Shown piece after piece: positions 48,300-58,548 of a stretch of DNA of 64,000 bases; the first letter of the stretch is position 1; the number at the start of each line of letters is the position of its first letter. A program made the position numbers and the translations under genes. The notes under the pieces were generated by a model that was not told the DNA's origin, did no database searches, and was given only the letters and a program-made list of their open reading frames with translations. The DNA comes from Phycomyces nitens (Eukaryota; Mucoromycota; Mucoromycetes; Mucorales; Phycomycetaceae): the NCBI GenBank assembly GCA_022702545.1, contig JAHRBC010000008.1:2170001-2234000 (forward strand), written 5' to 3'.

Positions 48300-49018
48300 T
48301 ATAAATGTTGTTGATTTAAAAGAAAAGAAAACTGCTCCAAGTTTAAAAGATTTATTGAGTTTAAAAAACGTTTCTTTAATTTCTCCCACTCAGTGTATAA
48401 TACTTACATAAACCTCTGTGGAAACTCTCTTGCTGGGGTTTGACAAAGCAATGGGATCCGTCACAACAACATTGCTAGTTGCACTGGTGGAGGCAACAGG
48501 AGCAGCAGGAGCAGCAGGAGCAGCAGGAGCAGCAGGAGCAGCAGGAGCAGCAGGAGCAGCAGGAGCAGCCTCAACAAAATTATCAATGGCAGTGATAGTC
48601 TCACGGTTTCCTACAATAATGACACCAAGTCTGGAATCCATTGTTACAAGTCTGGCGTTTGATGTCACCATCTCGCCTTCCATAATGGTCATCTTGTTCT
48701 CTATGGCAACAAGCTTTTCCAATATCAGATCCATGTCAGCAGTAGCAGGACGAGGAGCAATTGTTCTTCTTTGATTAACCATTTTCTAGAATACGGTAAA
48801 GTATATTTCAATTATAATTATTAGTTTTTGTTCAATTGAAATAAAAATAAATATAATATACATACAAAAACTGTTTGAGTGGGTGGGTGAGTAAGTGTCT
48901 GTGTGTGTGTGTGGGTTGTTGTAAAAGTAAGAGAGGTTGAATACTATCAAAAAGGCCATTATATATAGGCATTTTGAATGACTATAAAGATGTTCATCCA
49001 TTGTCTTGAAGTACTGAG

Positions 49019-49960
49019 ATGCAAATTGGCCTTGATATTGTTTTTGGGCTCAATCTATCACACCTTCCGTAGCATGTTTCAAAGGTGAAAAAAATTTCAG
49101 ATTCTCTCCTTTTTCTTTGGTTCCCTTTATTTTTCCTTTTGCTTGCTTTTTTGATATCAGCGCCTTTCTCTGGTAAGACATTTTTATACCTCTTTATACA
49201 CACAAATTAATCTCTTTTTCATAGATGTGCGCTCCCATTGCAACTCATCCTTTCCACAATGGCCATCTAGACAAATAATCACTGGCCGCATTAACTGGTA
49301 CCATCATCTTGATAAAAATTATTTTCACTTTCTCTCTCAGATTAGCCAAACAACTTATATAAGGATGCCATCGGCACCAGGTAAAAAAATTTCTTTCAAT
49401 CATACTTGTTCCCTCTCTGACTCTATTCCATTGTAGACTGCCCTGTCTATTCACGCCATTGGCCTCCTCCATCATTTGCGATTGTAATCATAAAGGTAAT
49501 ATTCTTTATAAATCTCTTTTTGCTTATTCAAAATATTATTCAGACTATTTATTAATAATTATTATTATGTGTTTTATAGACTCACTTGGGCTTCCTTTGC
49601 ACACCATGCCCCCTACTTTGATAACCCATTTGGCTCCTGGTATGTAAATTAAATATATCATCACTCTGTTCACCCATATTAATTTTTATTCCCTTTTTTA
49701 TAGTAAAACCCGCCACACAGCCCATCCAGCCTTAAAAATCAAGTCCCCTTTGCCCACTCTTGCCCATCTCTTGCAATGTAAGTATCTTTTGACACACAAA
49801 AATTTCCTCTTTGTATCCCATATCAATAACACTTCTTTATCTTTTACAGAACACTCCTGCAGCCCAAAAAATCGTTGGATATTCATATTTTTGCAGGTAT
49901 TTTTTATGTATAAAAATATTCCATCCAAATAGCAGCAAGCAACCGGGTAGAAACGGCTAG
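49019..49960 (+). pseudogene. Third gene region of CACTA copy 2 (early stop)
   Basis: Counterpart of 21746-22687. The hydrophobic first exon is cut early by TAG (LSHLP-stop) where copy 1 has CAG. Later exon-sized pieces and GT-AG signals are retained (CACCAG|GTAAAA, CATAAAG|GTAATA, TTGCAAT|GTAAGT). Function unknown. Confidence 0.5.
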
Positions 49961-51263
49961 GCATAGGAATAGGCGTAATAGTAGACCCTGAACCTAGAAA
50001 CATTCTATTCTTTCTAATAAAAATAAAAACGTAAAACATTACCAATCAATTATAAACGGGAAATCAAATAATGGGTGATATATTACTGGTGAAGAAGAAT
50101 AAAGAAGCTTTCAATCCATTCATTTAATTGGCTTTCATGAAGAGTATGCTCAATATTTTTGACAAATACACGACCATGTATTTTCATGAATATATGATTC
50201 TCCCAATATTTCCAGGTCCATAAATACAGCACCAAAATAGAACCGTACTTTTAAATATTTCTTTTTGTTTTTCCAGATCAGATCAGTACACCGAAAGTGC
50301 TAACAGCCCTCACCTGCGGCACATTATTTCAAAAATCCACTACTAGATAGCACGTCAACGAGATAGCTGACAAGGTAGCTTGTCTCATAGTTGAAAAAAA
50401 AACCACCCTATGTTAAAACATTGCTTTATAGTACAGCATTGCCACTTTTACGTTATTGGAATTTCTTTATTTTTTGCAGTGTAAGAGAGAGATAACTGAT
50501 GATGTTTATTGATTGAATTTTTAGTCTCTTATATAGACTTCGTAAAATGTTACTTAGTGATAAATGGTGAATTGATTAATAATAAAATATAGGAATTGGG
50601 TGTGTGAATGAAAAATAGAACAGTATATGAGATAATGGATAAGAATAATAATGACTTTGGGGGGAGAGGTATGAGATGATAAGACAAAATAAGATATGAT
50701 AGTATGAGAAAATGGGATATACAGTGAAGGTGATAATATAAAAATGGAGGACAAATATGATAAGAAAAAATGAGATATGAAAATGTGCAAGGACAATGTA
50801 GATATGAAGTATGAAGATATGGATAACAGTAATATGATAAAATGAGCAGTGTGAGAGAAAGGACAAAGATATGAAGGGGTATGAATAAAATGAAGTGCCG
50901 ATGTGAGGGGGTGTAAAGAGGTAGATAACATGAAGAGAAAGATAAGTGCGCACAGACAGCAACGTGGGGAGAAGGGAAAGGAAGATAGATGACAAAAATA
51001 GTGTACAATGGATAAATGTGGAAATGGATAGGAGGGGTTTGAAATGAGAGCGAGGGTGACAAATATGGAAAATCAAAGAAGTGCGGAAAAAAGGGAGATA
51101 TGGGAAATAAGGTGACTTGCAAATGGAGAAAGGTGACGTTGCCAAGTTGATCAGGATGCTACGTCACACTTTCTAGCAGAGAAGGCCTTGGAAAAGTCAC
51201 GTGAAATGGAGAGAAGTGGGCGAAGCTGGAAACCCTACAACACCCGTGTCACAAGAGTATATC

Positions 51264-51346
51264 CCGGCTTTAGCTCAGTTGGTAGAGCGGAGGACTGTAA
51301 TGAATTTGTAATCCTTAGGTCACTAGTTCGAATCTGGTAAGCCGGA
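51264..51346 (+). tRNA. tRNA-Tyr (GTA) with a 10-nt intron
   Basis: Acceptor arm CCGGCTT/AAGCCGG, D-arm GCTCAGTTGGTAGAGC, anticodon stem GAGGA/TCCTT with loop CTGTAA, a 10-nt intron (TGAATTTGTA) after position 37, and a T-arm with TTCGAAT. A T7 run at 51364-51370 can terminate transcription. A Tyr intron at 37/38 is the usual eukaryotic position. Confidence 0.95.
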
Positions 51347-51373
51347 TAAGTTTATTGGCATAATTTTTTTGTG

Positions 51374-51703
51374 TGTCGTTCCTGATGTCGTGCTTAATTT
51401 TGGTGATACAAATTCTAGTGACTTGTCTTTACAAATGAAGCATGATTTGAAATGATTATTCATCTGTTTGTAATTTTAGAAATTGGTAATCAGTTTATAA
51501 TAATTTTGTAAGAATATTAGACACCTCTTCAGTGTAGTCAAAGATGAATAATCATTTAGGAAACTATATAAGATATCCTAATTCAAAACAATAAAAATTA
51601 TCTTTTATCTTCTCTCTTATTTTGAATACTCCTGTGTATTAAAGCTTGACCAATTCGACTACATTTACAGTGAATTGGAAGATAGCCTAGATCAGGAATG
51701 ACA
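51374..51703 (+). mobile_element. Solo LTR-like element 3' of tRNA-Tyr (family E)
   Basis: Starts TGTCGTTCCTGATG and ends AGATCAGGAATGACA, so the ends are imperfect inverted repeats. TATATAAG near 51566 precedes CAATAAAA, giving plus-strand sense. It starts 27 bp after the tRNA. No target duplication is evident. Confidence 0.6.
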
Positions 51704-51979
51704 AATGACACATAAATTGAGCGGTGTCATTCCTGATCTGGGATGGTCTTCCTTTTACTATAACAAAGCCAAAAGGTCAATCCCACTGGGGAAACAGGAG
51801 TATACATAAAATCAAAGAGAGGATAAAAGATGCTTTTTATTATTATGACTTTGGTTATCTTATATAGTTCTCTAACTAATACTGCGCATTATCCGCAGTA
51901 GTTATTATATGATATTTTCATAAAAGAAGAGACATTGTACTGCGGTTAATGCTCAGGAAGATGTTACTGCGCATAAAGA

Positions 51980-52364
51980 TGTCAGAGTTGACATCGGTGA
52001 CCGAAATCGGCTCTTAATAGGTAACCAGTAATGGTTGACCTTGTTGGGTAAACACTCAGACCTTGCCGATTGGTCTTCTTGCATATGTTTTGGAAAATGT
52101 CTCAAATGTCCCAAATGTCTTAGATTGCGAATATCTTGTCAGTATATCCTACTGGACAATCATCATCTAAGACATATTAACGTAGCTATACATTTAGCCT
52201 TAAATCCGATTATATTTTGTATAAATAGTAAAAGGATTTGTCTCAATAAAAAGTATCTATATTCTATCTAAAAACTATTCTCTAAACTTGATGATCCCCA
52301 GTGGTATTGATTCTGCGACTTAGTTACAAGTGCCAGAAAAGAAATACCAGATCGATACTTGACA
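51980..52364 (+). repeat. 5' LTR of gypsy-2
   Basis: TGTCAGAGTTGACATCGG... to ...GATACTTGACA. TATAAATAG near 52220 followed by CAATAAAAAG gives promoter and poly-A signals. Confidence 0.95.
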
Positions 52365-52366
52365 AT

Positions 52367-52376
52367 TGGTAGCTGA
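52367..52376 (+). promoter_or_regulatory. Primer-binding site candidate of gypsy-2
   Basis: TGGTAGCTGA begins 2 nt after the LTR, and the gag ATG follows at 52377. The leader is therefore only about 12 nt. Gypsy-1 shares the ATTGGT start here, so both use a TGG-type site, but the primer tRNAs differ or are unknown. Confidence 0.5.
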
Positions 52377-55300
52377 ATGACCGAGTCTTCCGACCTGAAA
52401 AATACAGAAATACAGTTTACAGACGCTCAAAAGAAGTCCTTTGAGATTGAAGAACGAGTTCAGGCCTTGCTTCCTGACAAATTTGCTCGTACTGTTCCTC
52501 ACATCCCTTCGGACCAGCGTCTCCGTTCCACTCCTGCTCGAGTAGCCTTCTGGGAAGCCCAAGCCAGCCTTATTGTTGCCAAATTGACCGGTGTACCTGT
52601 TTCTACACCTACGGACCCAGATTCGCCCGTCTACGTACCTGTTCCCAGTTCTTTGCCTGCTCCACAGATGAGTGATCAACCGGCTCCCGCCCCTGATGCT
52701 CCCGCCCCTGATGCTCCTGCCGTGGTATCCATGCCTGATCTTATCGCAGCTTTTACTGCTGCCCTGCGCAGTTCCCAGCCACCTGCTCCTGCTCCTGCTC
52801 CTGCTCCAGCTGCCAGCCATGTTTCGCTGCCATCCTCTGTTCGTATTGAACGTCCCGATTTTTACCGCGGAGAACGTTCGGCCAACGCCATTGATGGATG
52901 GATCCGCTCGGTGGAGCGTTTTGCTGAACTCCATCGCATTGATTACGACAGCTGGACCTCGTACGCCATCACCCTTCTGCGTGATCGTGCTGATGTTTGG
53001 TGGCGTCGTCTAGAAGACAATGGTACCCGCTCGTCGGATTGGCGTACTTTCACTCGGTTGCTGAACAATAATTTCCGCCCGGTTCACTCCATTCAGAATG
53101 CCCGCGACCGCATCCGTTCACTGCGCCAGACTGGTTCGGTTGAAACATACATCGATACCTTCCAGGATCTGCGCATGGACATCCCGTCCATGACCGAAGA
53201 CGAGGCCCTTGACAGGTTCACCAATGGTTTGCGCCCCGAAACCCGTAGCCAGGTTCGTTTCCGAGAACCCCTAGATGTTGGTGAAGCCGCCCGCACTGCC
53301 CTTGCGTTTGAGAATGGCCGTCGCCCCGCTCCTGGTTTCCGTCCCGAGATTGTCCCACAGTATGCTCACGACAACGGTCCCACTCCAATGGACCTTGACG
53401 CTATGGAGGGGAGGGGGTCCATGCGGACCAATCACCGAGGACGTTGGGGCCAACGCAGTGGCCGGAATTCCGCTTCCCACTCCGAGCAGAAATCGAACCA
53501 ACAGAGAGGTCAAGATAACCGCGAGTGTTTCTGGTGTGGCCAGACTGGCCACCTTAAGCGTTTTTGCCAGGACCGTATTGCCGCCATCCGCCAACTTGAT
53601 GAAGGACGAGTAAAGTCCCAGGGCCGCAAGGATATGTCGTTTAACGCAACCGAGTTGAGAGGGGACCAAGTGCACGAAGCACAAAGTCCCAATAACAGGG
53701 ATGTAAATGATTACGATAGTGTTAATTATAAAGAACATGTTAATAAAGCTTCATCTCACCAGTATCCTGATGTCCCTGCCCTTGTACATGAAGACTTGAT
53801 GCATCTAGAGCAACTCAACTCTACTGTCAGCACTGACCTACCACTGTATAAAGCCACCTATGAAGGAAGACAGATATCAGTTCTGATTGATAGCGGTGCC
53901 AGTGCCAACTATGTGACACCAGAGATCGCCAAGAATGCCTCACAGGTTACTGAGGTCCGTGATCGACAAGTTGAGACAGCTGGGGGCCACAGAACACCAA
54001 TCACCAAGAAAGTCAATATGCCAATCTTGCTCAATGGATATGAAGACATAATCGAAGCGTATGTATTCCCGATGAAGTTCGATGTAATCCTGGGTCGCAC
54101 ATGGCTCCAACAGGCACAGCCAATACCTGATTGGTTTGACGATAGCTGGAAGCTGCAGAGAGGAGAGGAAGAGTACATCATCAAACCGTACAATACCCGA
54201 ACCGATACACAGCACCTTGGTTATCTCGTGTCACACAAACAGGCGAAAAAGTTGATGGAAAAAGCCGAAGCCGATAGCTGCTTGCTGTATGTGAAAGAAG
54301 ACGTAAAGAAGAATAGCGACAACCTGGATTGGGATAACCTTGCCAAGGACTTCCCTGATGTGTTCCGTGATGAGCTCCCTGGCGTACCACCAGACCGCGA
54401 TGTGCAACATGTAATCGACACAGGAGATGCAAGGCCAATAAGCAGACCACCCTTCAAGATGAGTCCCCTGGAGCTGGACGAGCTTAAACGTCAGCTCAAA
54501 GAACTCCTGGACCTTGGGTTGATCAGACCTAGTGCGTCGCCTTGGGGTGCTCCGGTACTGTTTGTCAAGAAGAAAGACGGCGCCATGCGAATGTGTATCG
54601 ATTACCGTGCCTTGAACAAAGTGACTGTAAGAAACAACCACCCGCTGCCTAGAATTGACGAATGCCTTGAACGTCTCCGTGGATCCGCACATTTCACCAG
54701 CCTCGATTTGAAAAGCGGATACCACCAGGTCAAGATTCAGTCCAGCGATGTGCCAAAGACAGCCTTTAACACCCGGTATGGCCAGTATGAGTTCCTTGTC
54801 CTCCCGTTTGGTTTGACCAATGCGCCCCCAACGTTCCAGAGCCTCATGAACCGTGTCCTGGGTGACTGTTTGGATAAGTTCGCACTTGTGTATCTCGATG
54901 ACATTCTCATCTTCAGTAAGACCGAGGAAGACCACCGCCGCCATGTCCGACACGTCCTGGAAAGGTTGCAAAAGGAGAAGCTCGTGGCCAATCTGAAGAA
55001 GTGTGAGTTCAACAAGAAAGACCTTATCTTTGTTGGATTCCACATCTCGGCACGAGGCATTCTCCCTGCACCTGGAAAGATCACGGCTGTCAAGGAATGG
55101 CCTGCACCGACCAATGTCCAAGAGGTCCGCCAGTTCTGTGGACTAGCCCAGCACTACAGAAGGTTTATTCCCGGTTATGCCAGCATAGCGTCCCCCTGAC
55201 AGACCTGACCAAGGGTACCGGTGCCAAGCGTAGACCGATTGTATGGACGGAGGAGTGCCAAAGGAGCTTCGACCTAATCAAGGAAAAGCTGACCTCGCCT

Positions 55301-57205
55301 CCGGTCCTTCAAGCTCCCGATGTGCACAGACCATACCGTATAGAAACCGATGCGTCTGACTTTGGTGTTGGTGCGGTACTGTTGCAAGAAGGCAAGGATG
55401 GTTTGTGGCACCCTCTGGCATACGAGTCCAAGAAGTTCTCTTCGGCGGAGCGATCCTATCCGGCCCAAGAAAGAGAATTACTCGGAATTATGCATGCCCT
55501 CCGCACCTGGCGTTGCCTCATCGATGGTAGACCATATACTGTGTTCTCGGACCACCTTCCCCTCAAGTATTTCCGGTCTCAAGTGACACCAACCCCACGC
55601 TTAGTCAGATGGATCGCCGAGTTGGAACTATATGCCCCCGACATTCAGTACAAGCCAGGAAAAGAGAACGATGTACCCGATGCCCTGTCCCGCGTTGGAG
55701 GTCCCGAAAGCAAGAGCGCTGCAGACTCAATAGAACCTGATTATCTGTATGCCACACCACTGACCCACGCGACTGACTGGCCGAACTATTATCTCTTCCG
55801 ACCAGACCAGGTACCTCCTGAGGCCAGGCAGATCGTTGAGAAGAACCAAGAGCACTTCGTAACAAGGGATCGGAAGGTATACCGAAGAGTACAGCTGAAA
55901 GAAGACGAAGTGAGAGAAGTGCCGTTCCTGCCTTTTGCCCGTCGTGCTGACACTGTTCAGTCTTTTCATAAAGGCTTTGGTCACTCAGGACTGGTGACCA
56001 TGATGGACATGTTGAAGCCTCGTTACTGGTGGCCCACCATGCGTAATGACCTGAAAGAATGGTTGAGCTCGTGCCCTGAATGTCAATTAAACGCAAGGAA
56101 GGATGGCCAGCACCATGACGAGATGCACCCATTGAAGGTTCCCGAAGCATTCCAGCGATGGCATTTAGACTTCATTGGCAGACTTCCCGCAACCTTAAAA
56201 GGAAACCGGTGGATCCTTGTTGCCGTCGACTACACCACCAACTGGCCAATTGCCCGCGCTGTCCCAGTAGCATCTGCTGAAGCCGTGGCCGACTTCATCT
56301 ATGAAGAGATCGTGATGCGTTTTGGGTGTCCAGGTGAGATTCTAACGGACCGTGGGGCCAACTTTACGAGCAAACTCGTAGCCGCCTACTTAAGCCGTAT
56401 CAAGACCAACCACCGCCTCACCTCTGCCTTTCATCCACGCACCAATGGTAAGTGTGAGCGCCTCAACGGAACCCTCAAGCAAATGTTGCGCAAGTACACG
56501 AATGGGGCTCTCCACCGCTGGGATGAATTCCTGTTTGCTGCCCTGTGGGCCTGTCGCATCCGCACCCACTCTACTACTGGCTACAGTCCGTTTTTCCTCA
56601 CGTATGGCCGCCATCCTGTTCTCCCTGGGGATCCGCAACTGCCTTATTTGGACACAGCCACTTCTGAAGACCCTCGGGCCATTGCTGATAAGACCGCCGA
56701 TCAACTTGAAAACGTAGGTAGAGCACGTGAAGCTGCAGAGCTACGCATGCGAGTGATGAGTGAGAAGGATAAAGAGAAATGGGATGCCGTGATCAAGAAA
56801 GTGTCGTTCGAGATTGGCGACCATGTCAAACTCACGCACGAAGGCCGTTTTGGTTTGGAACCTCGGTTCAAGGGTCCTTTTGTCGTCGTGAACAAGAACG
56901 ATAATTATGGGACATACCAGTTGAAGACCATGGAAGGCAAGCCTCTCGCGTCCTGGGTCCATGTTGACCGCCTGTACAAGACCCACGGTGATACCCCTCA
57001 TGACACTTGGTACAACCCGACCGCCTCTCGTTCAGCTTGGCGCGCTGCGATGCGACTTCTGGATACTGAGGTCCCCAACGATGCCGTTGACCCTGTGGTT
57101 TCTCCCGACGATATTAGTGCTCGTGGACGATCACAAAGCCAGGAGGGGGGTAATGTCAGAGTTGACATCGGTGACCGAAATCGGCTCTTAATAGGTAACC
57201 AGTAA
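52377..57205 (+). pseudogene. Gag-Pol polyprotein of gypsy-2 (one-base frameshift)
   Basis: Frame 1 (52377-55199): a Pro/Ala-rich N-terminus, a gag domain (YRGERSANAIDGWIRSVERF, about residues 160-300), a zinc knuckle CFWCGQTGHLKRFC (about 383), a protease with DSGA (about 504) and an RT with YLDD (about 839). Frame 2 (to 57205): RNase H (TDASDFGVGAV), integrase HHCC (HSGLVTMMD... CPECQL) and catalytic DFIG, TDRGANF and CERLNGT, then a C-terminal tail without a chromodomain. The frames meet at a C run (55192-55196) that is one base short. The break lies between RT and RNase H, not at a normal gag-pol shift site, so it is a mutation or a sequence error. Confidence 0.9.
57141..57153 (+). promoter_or_regulatory. 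Polypurine tract of gypsy-2
   Basis: AGGAGGGGGGTAA lies directly before the 3' LTR, in the position used to prime plus-strand DNA synthesis. Confidence 0.8.
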
Positions 57206-57538
57206 TGGTTGACCTTGTTGGGTAAACACTCAGACCTTGCCGATTGGTCTTCTTGCATATGTTTTGGAAAATGTCTCAAATGTCCCAAATGTCTTAGATT
57301 GCGAATATCTTGTCAGTATATCCTACTGGACAATCATCATCTAAGACATATTAACGTAGCTATACATTTAGCCTTAAATCCGATTATATTTTGTATAAAT
57401 AGTAAAAGGATTTGTCTCAATAAAAAGTATCTATATTCTATCTAAAAACTATTCTCTAAACTTGATGATCCCCAGTGGTATTGATTCTGCGACTTAGTTA
57501 CAAGTGCCAGAAAAGAAATACCAGATCGATACTTGACA
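57154..57538 (+). repeat. 3' LTR of gypsy-2
   Basis: 385 bp, reading the same as the 5' LTR. The gag-pol frame ends inside it at about 57205. Confidence 0.95.
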
Positions 57539-57577
57539 AAGAAGTACTGCAGTTAATCATCTTCAGATTTTACGGAT

Positions 57578-57619
57578 TCATCAAAATAATGTCCGACATC
57601 ATCAAAATAATGTCCGACA
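57578..57619. repeat. Two perfect 21-bp tandem units
   Basis: The unit TCATCAAAATAATGTCCGAC plus A occupies 57578-57598 and 57599-57619. It ends 18 bp from the tRNA-Glu 3' end, at the margin of the family E LTR. Confidence 0.85.
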
Positions 57620-57637
57620 GCAGGATAGGGCAAAATG

Positions 57638-57709
57638 TTCCCCAACGGGGAATTGAACCCCGGCCACGACGGTGAGAGCGTCGGATCCTAGCCACTAGAC
57701 CATTGAGGA
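57638..57709 (-). tRNA. tRNA-Glu (CTC)
   Basis: Minus strand: acceptor arm TCCTCAA/TTGGGGA, D-arm region TGGTCTAGTGGCTAGGA, anticodon stem CGACG/CGTCG with loop CTCTCAC (anticodon CTC), and T-arm CGGGGTTCAATTCCCCG. A T4 run follows the 3' end. No intron. Confidence 0.96.
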
Positions 57710-57718
57710 TGGTATATT

Positions 57719-58544
57719 TGACACGGTTGTGGAGGGGTGATCACCAGAACCCCAAATCTCGCCTTGGTCCGACCAGTCCGGCCAGTCCGGCCGAAGGGCC
57801 CAGGAGCTTGGTCCAGTCTGCGTGGTCGGAAGGTGGAAGGCCGGCATGGAAAGCCTGGCCTAAGTCACGGAGCACGTGACATTGGAAATTAGTGCCTTGG
57901 GTAGTTGAGAGGGTTGGTAAGCCTGTCGCATTTTCCCGCCAAACCTTATTCGTGTAAGCATGTACACGAAAAATCGCAAGTGATGTTTTTACCTCGTTCT
58001 TTGTACAAACTTGCGTTTACCCTTCTCACCTGAACCTTCTGTCAACATCTATCACATTTAAACAACCACTTCTTTACATTTCCTCTTTTGTCATTCGTTG
58101 GAAATCGCCAACCAACATCTTGTCTCTTTTATTTCTCTTTTCTCCTTCTCTGATTCGTGGATCCATACTATTCACATCTAGTTTTACTATTTTCCTTTCT
58201 TCTTATTTCTTCTTATCCAAATATCTTATTATTATTTTTCTATCCTCTCGTTTTTCCCAACAAATGACTCATTCATTATGTTGTGGTTTTTTCCTTATTT
58301 TATTTTCTCATATTTTTATTCAAAAGGATTGTCTATAAAAGACACCTTATTTTCAATCAATAAACAACATCTATTCTGTGATCAATTTTCTGTCTTGAAA
58401 GAAATCTTTGTTTCATTTATCTGAACATTCAATAATTGCCAGTATTTTGGGGCTAAGTTGAACTGTTAGTTTTTGTTTCGAATATTTCTATTTTCTTTGA
58501 CCTTTGGTTATTCATACACACACAACCAAAACACACACGCGTCA
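57719..58544 (+). mobile_element. Solo LTR, family B, nearest to tRNA-Glu (826 bp)
   Basis: TGACACGGTTGTGG to ACACACGCGTCA, flanked by TATT at 57715-57718 and 58545-58548. Plus-strand sense (TGTCTATAAAAGACA, then CAATAAAC), so it is transcribed away from the tRNA. It starts 9 bp from the tRNA 5' end. Confidence 0.9.
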
Positions 58545-58548
58545 TATT

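Larger units (their letters stand above)
46701..48395. mobile_element. Tc1/mariner transposon with 26-bp perfect TIRs
   Basis: TIRs of 26 bp starting CACTGAGTGGGAGAAATTAA lie at 46701-46726 and 48370-48395, with TA duplications at 46699-46700 and 48396-48397. Copy 1 of the CACTA element shows the empty site. Without the nested solo LTR the element is about 1349 bp, a normal Tc1 size. Confidence 0.95.
45871..48782 (-). pseudogene. CACTA accessory gene, copy 2 (intron 1 holds a Tc1 element)
   Basis: Exon 1 runs from 48782 to about 48412. The Tc1 element sits in intron 1 at a TA. Exons 2-4 lie at about 46630-46330, 46280-46090 and 46030-45871. The Ala-Ala-Pro repeat has eight units against four in copy 1, a 36-bp expansion. 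Exon 4 has TGA in place of the CGA of copy 1 (FN-stop-F). Confidence 0.82.
42398..50481. mobile_element. CACTA-like DNA transposon, copy 2 (inverted relative to copy 1)
   Basis: Ends CACTGGAAAAA (left) and TTTTTTGCAGTG (right) are flanked by TAA duplications (42395-42397, 50482-50484). It is the reverse complement of copy 1 with scattered differences plus a 1695-bp Tc1 element. Many differences are C-to-T or G-to-A, several at CpG, and they create stops in all three gene regions, so this copy is dead. Confidence 0.93.
41977..51251 (-). mobile_element. Solo LTR, family D, nearest to tRNA-Tyr, split by CACTA copy 2
   Basis: The LTR parts are 41977-42397 and 50485-51251, about 1190 bp together. 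Plus-strand ends are TGACGCGTGTTGAG and CACCCGTGTCA, flanked by CAAG at 41973-41976 and 51252-51255. TATA lies in AGTCTATATAAGAGACT (minus strand), followed by CAATAAAC. The right end is 12 bp from the tRNA-Tyr 5' end. Confidence 0.82.
51980..57538 (+). mobile_element. Nearly intact Ty3/gypsy LTR retrotransposon (gypsy-2)
   Basis: 385-bp LTRs (51980-52364, 57154-57538) read as identical, with AAGA duplications at 51976-51979 and 57539-57542. It has a good primer site and polypurine tract and a full gag-pol with a single one-base break. It is a recent insertion into a family E LTR. Confidence 0.94.
51725..57619 (-). mobile_element. LTR-like element (family E) 3' of tRNA-Glu, split by gypsy-2
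   Basis: Starts TGTCATTCCTGATCTGGG and continues to 51979. It resumes at 57543 after the gypsy element and probably ends ...TCCGACA at 57598 or 57619. The total is about 310-332 bp, the same size as its inverted neighbour. Minus-strand sense is suggested by TATATAAG and AATAAAAAG. The end lies 18-39 bp from the tRNA-Glu 3' end. Confidence 0.5.

Noticed and set aside
55097..55199. Programmed ribosomal frameshift in gypsy-2
   Set aside because: The break lies between RT and RNase H, not between gag and pol, and there is no slippery heptamer; a missing C explains it better.
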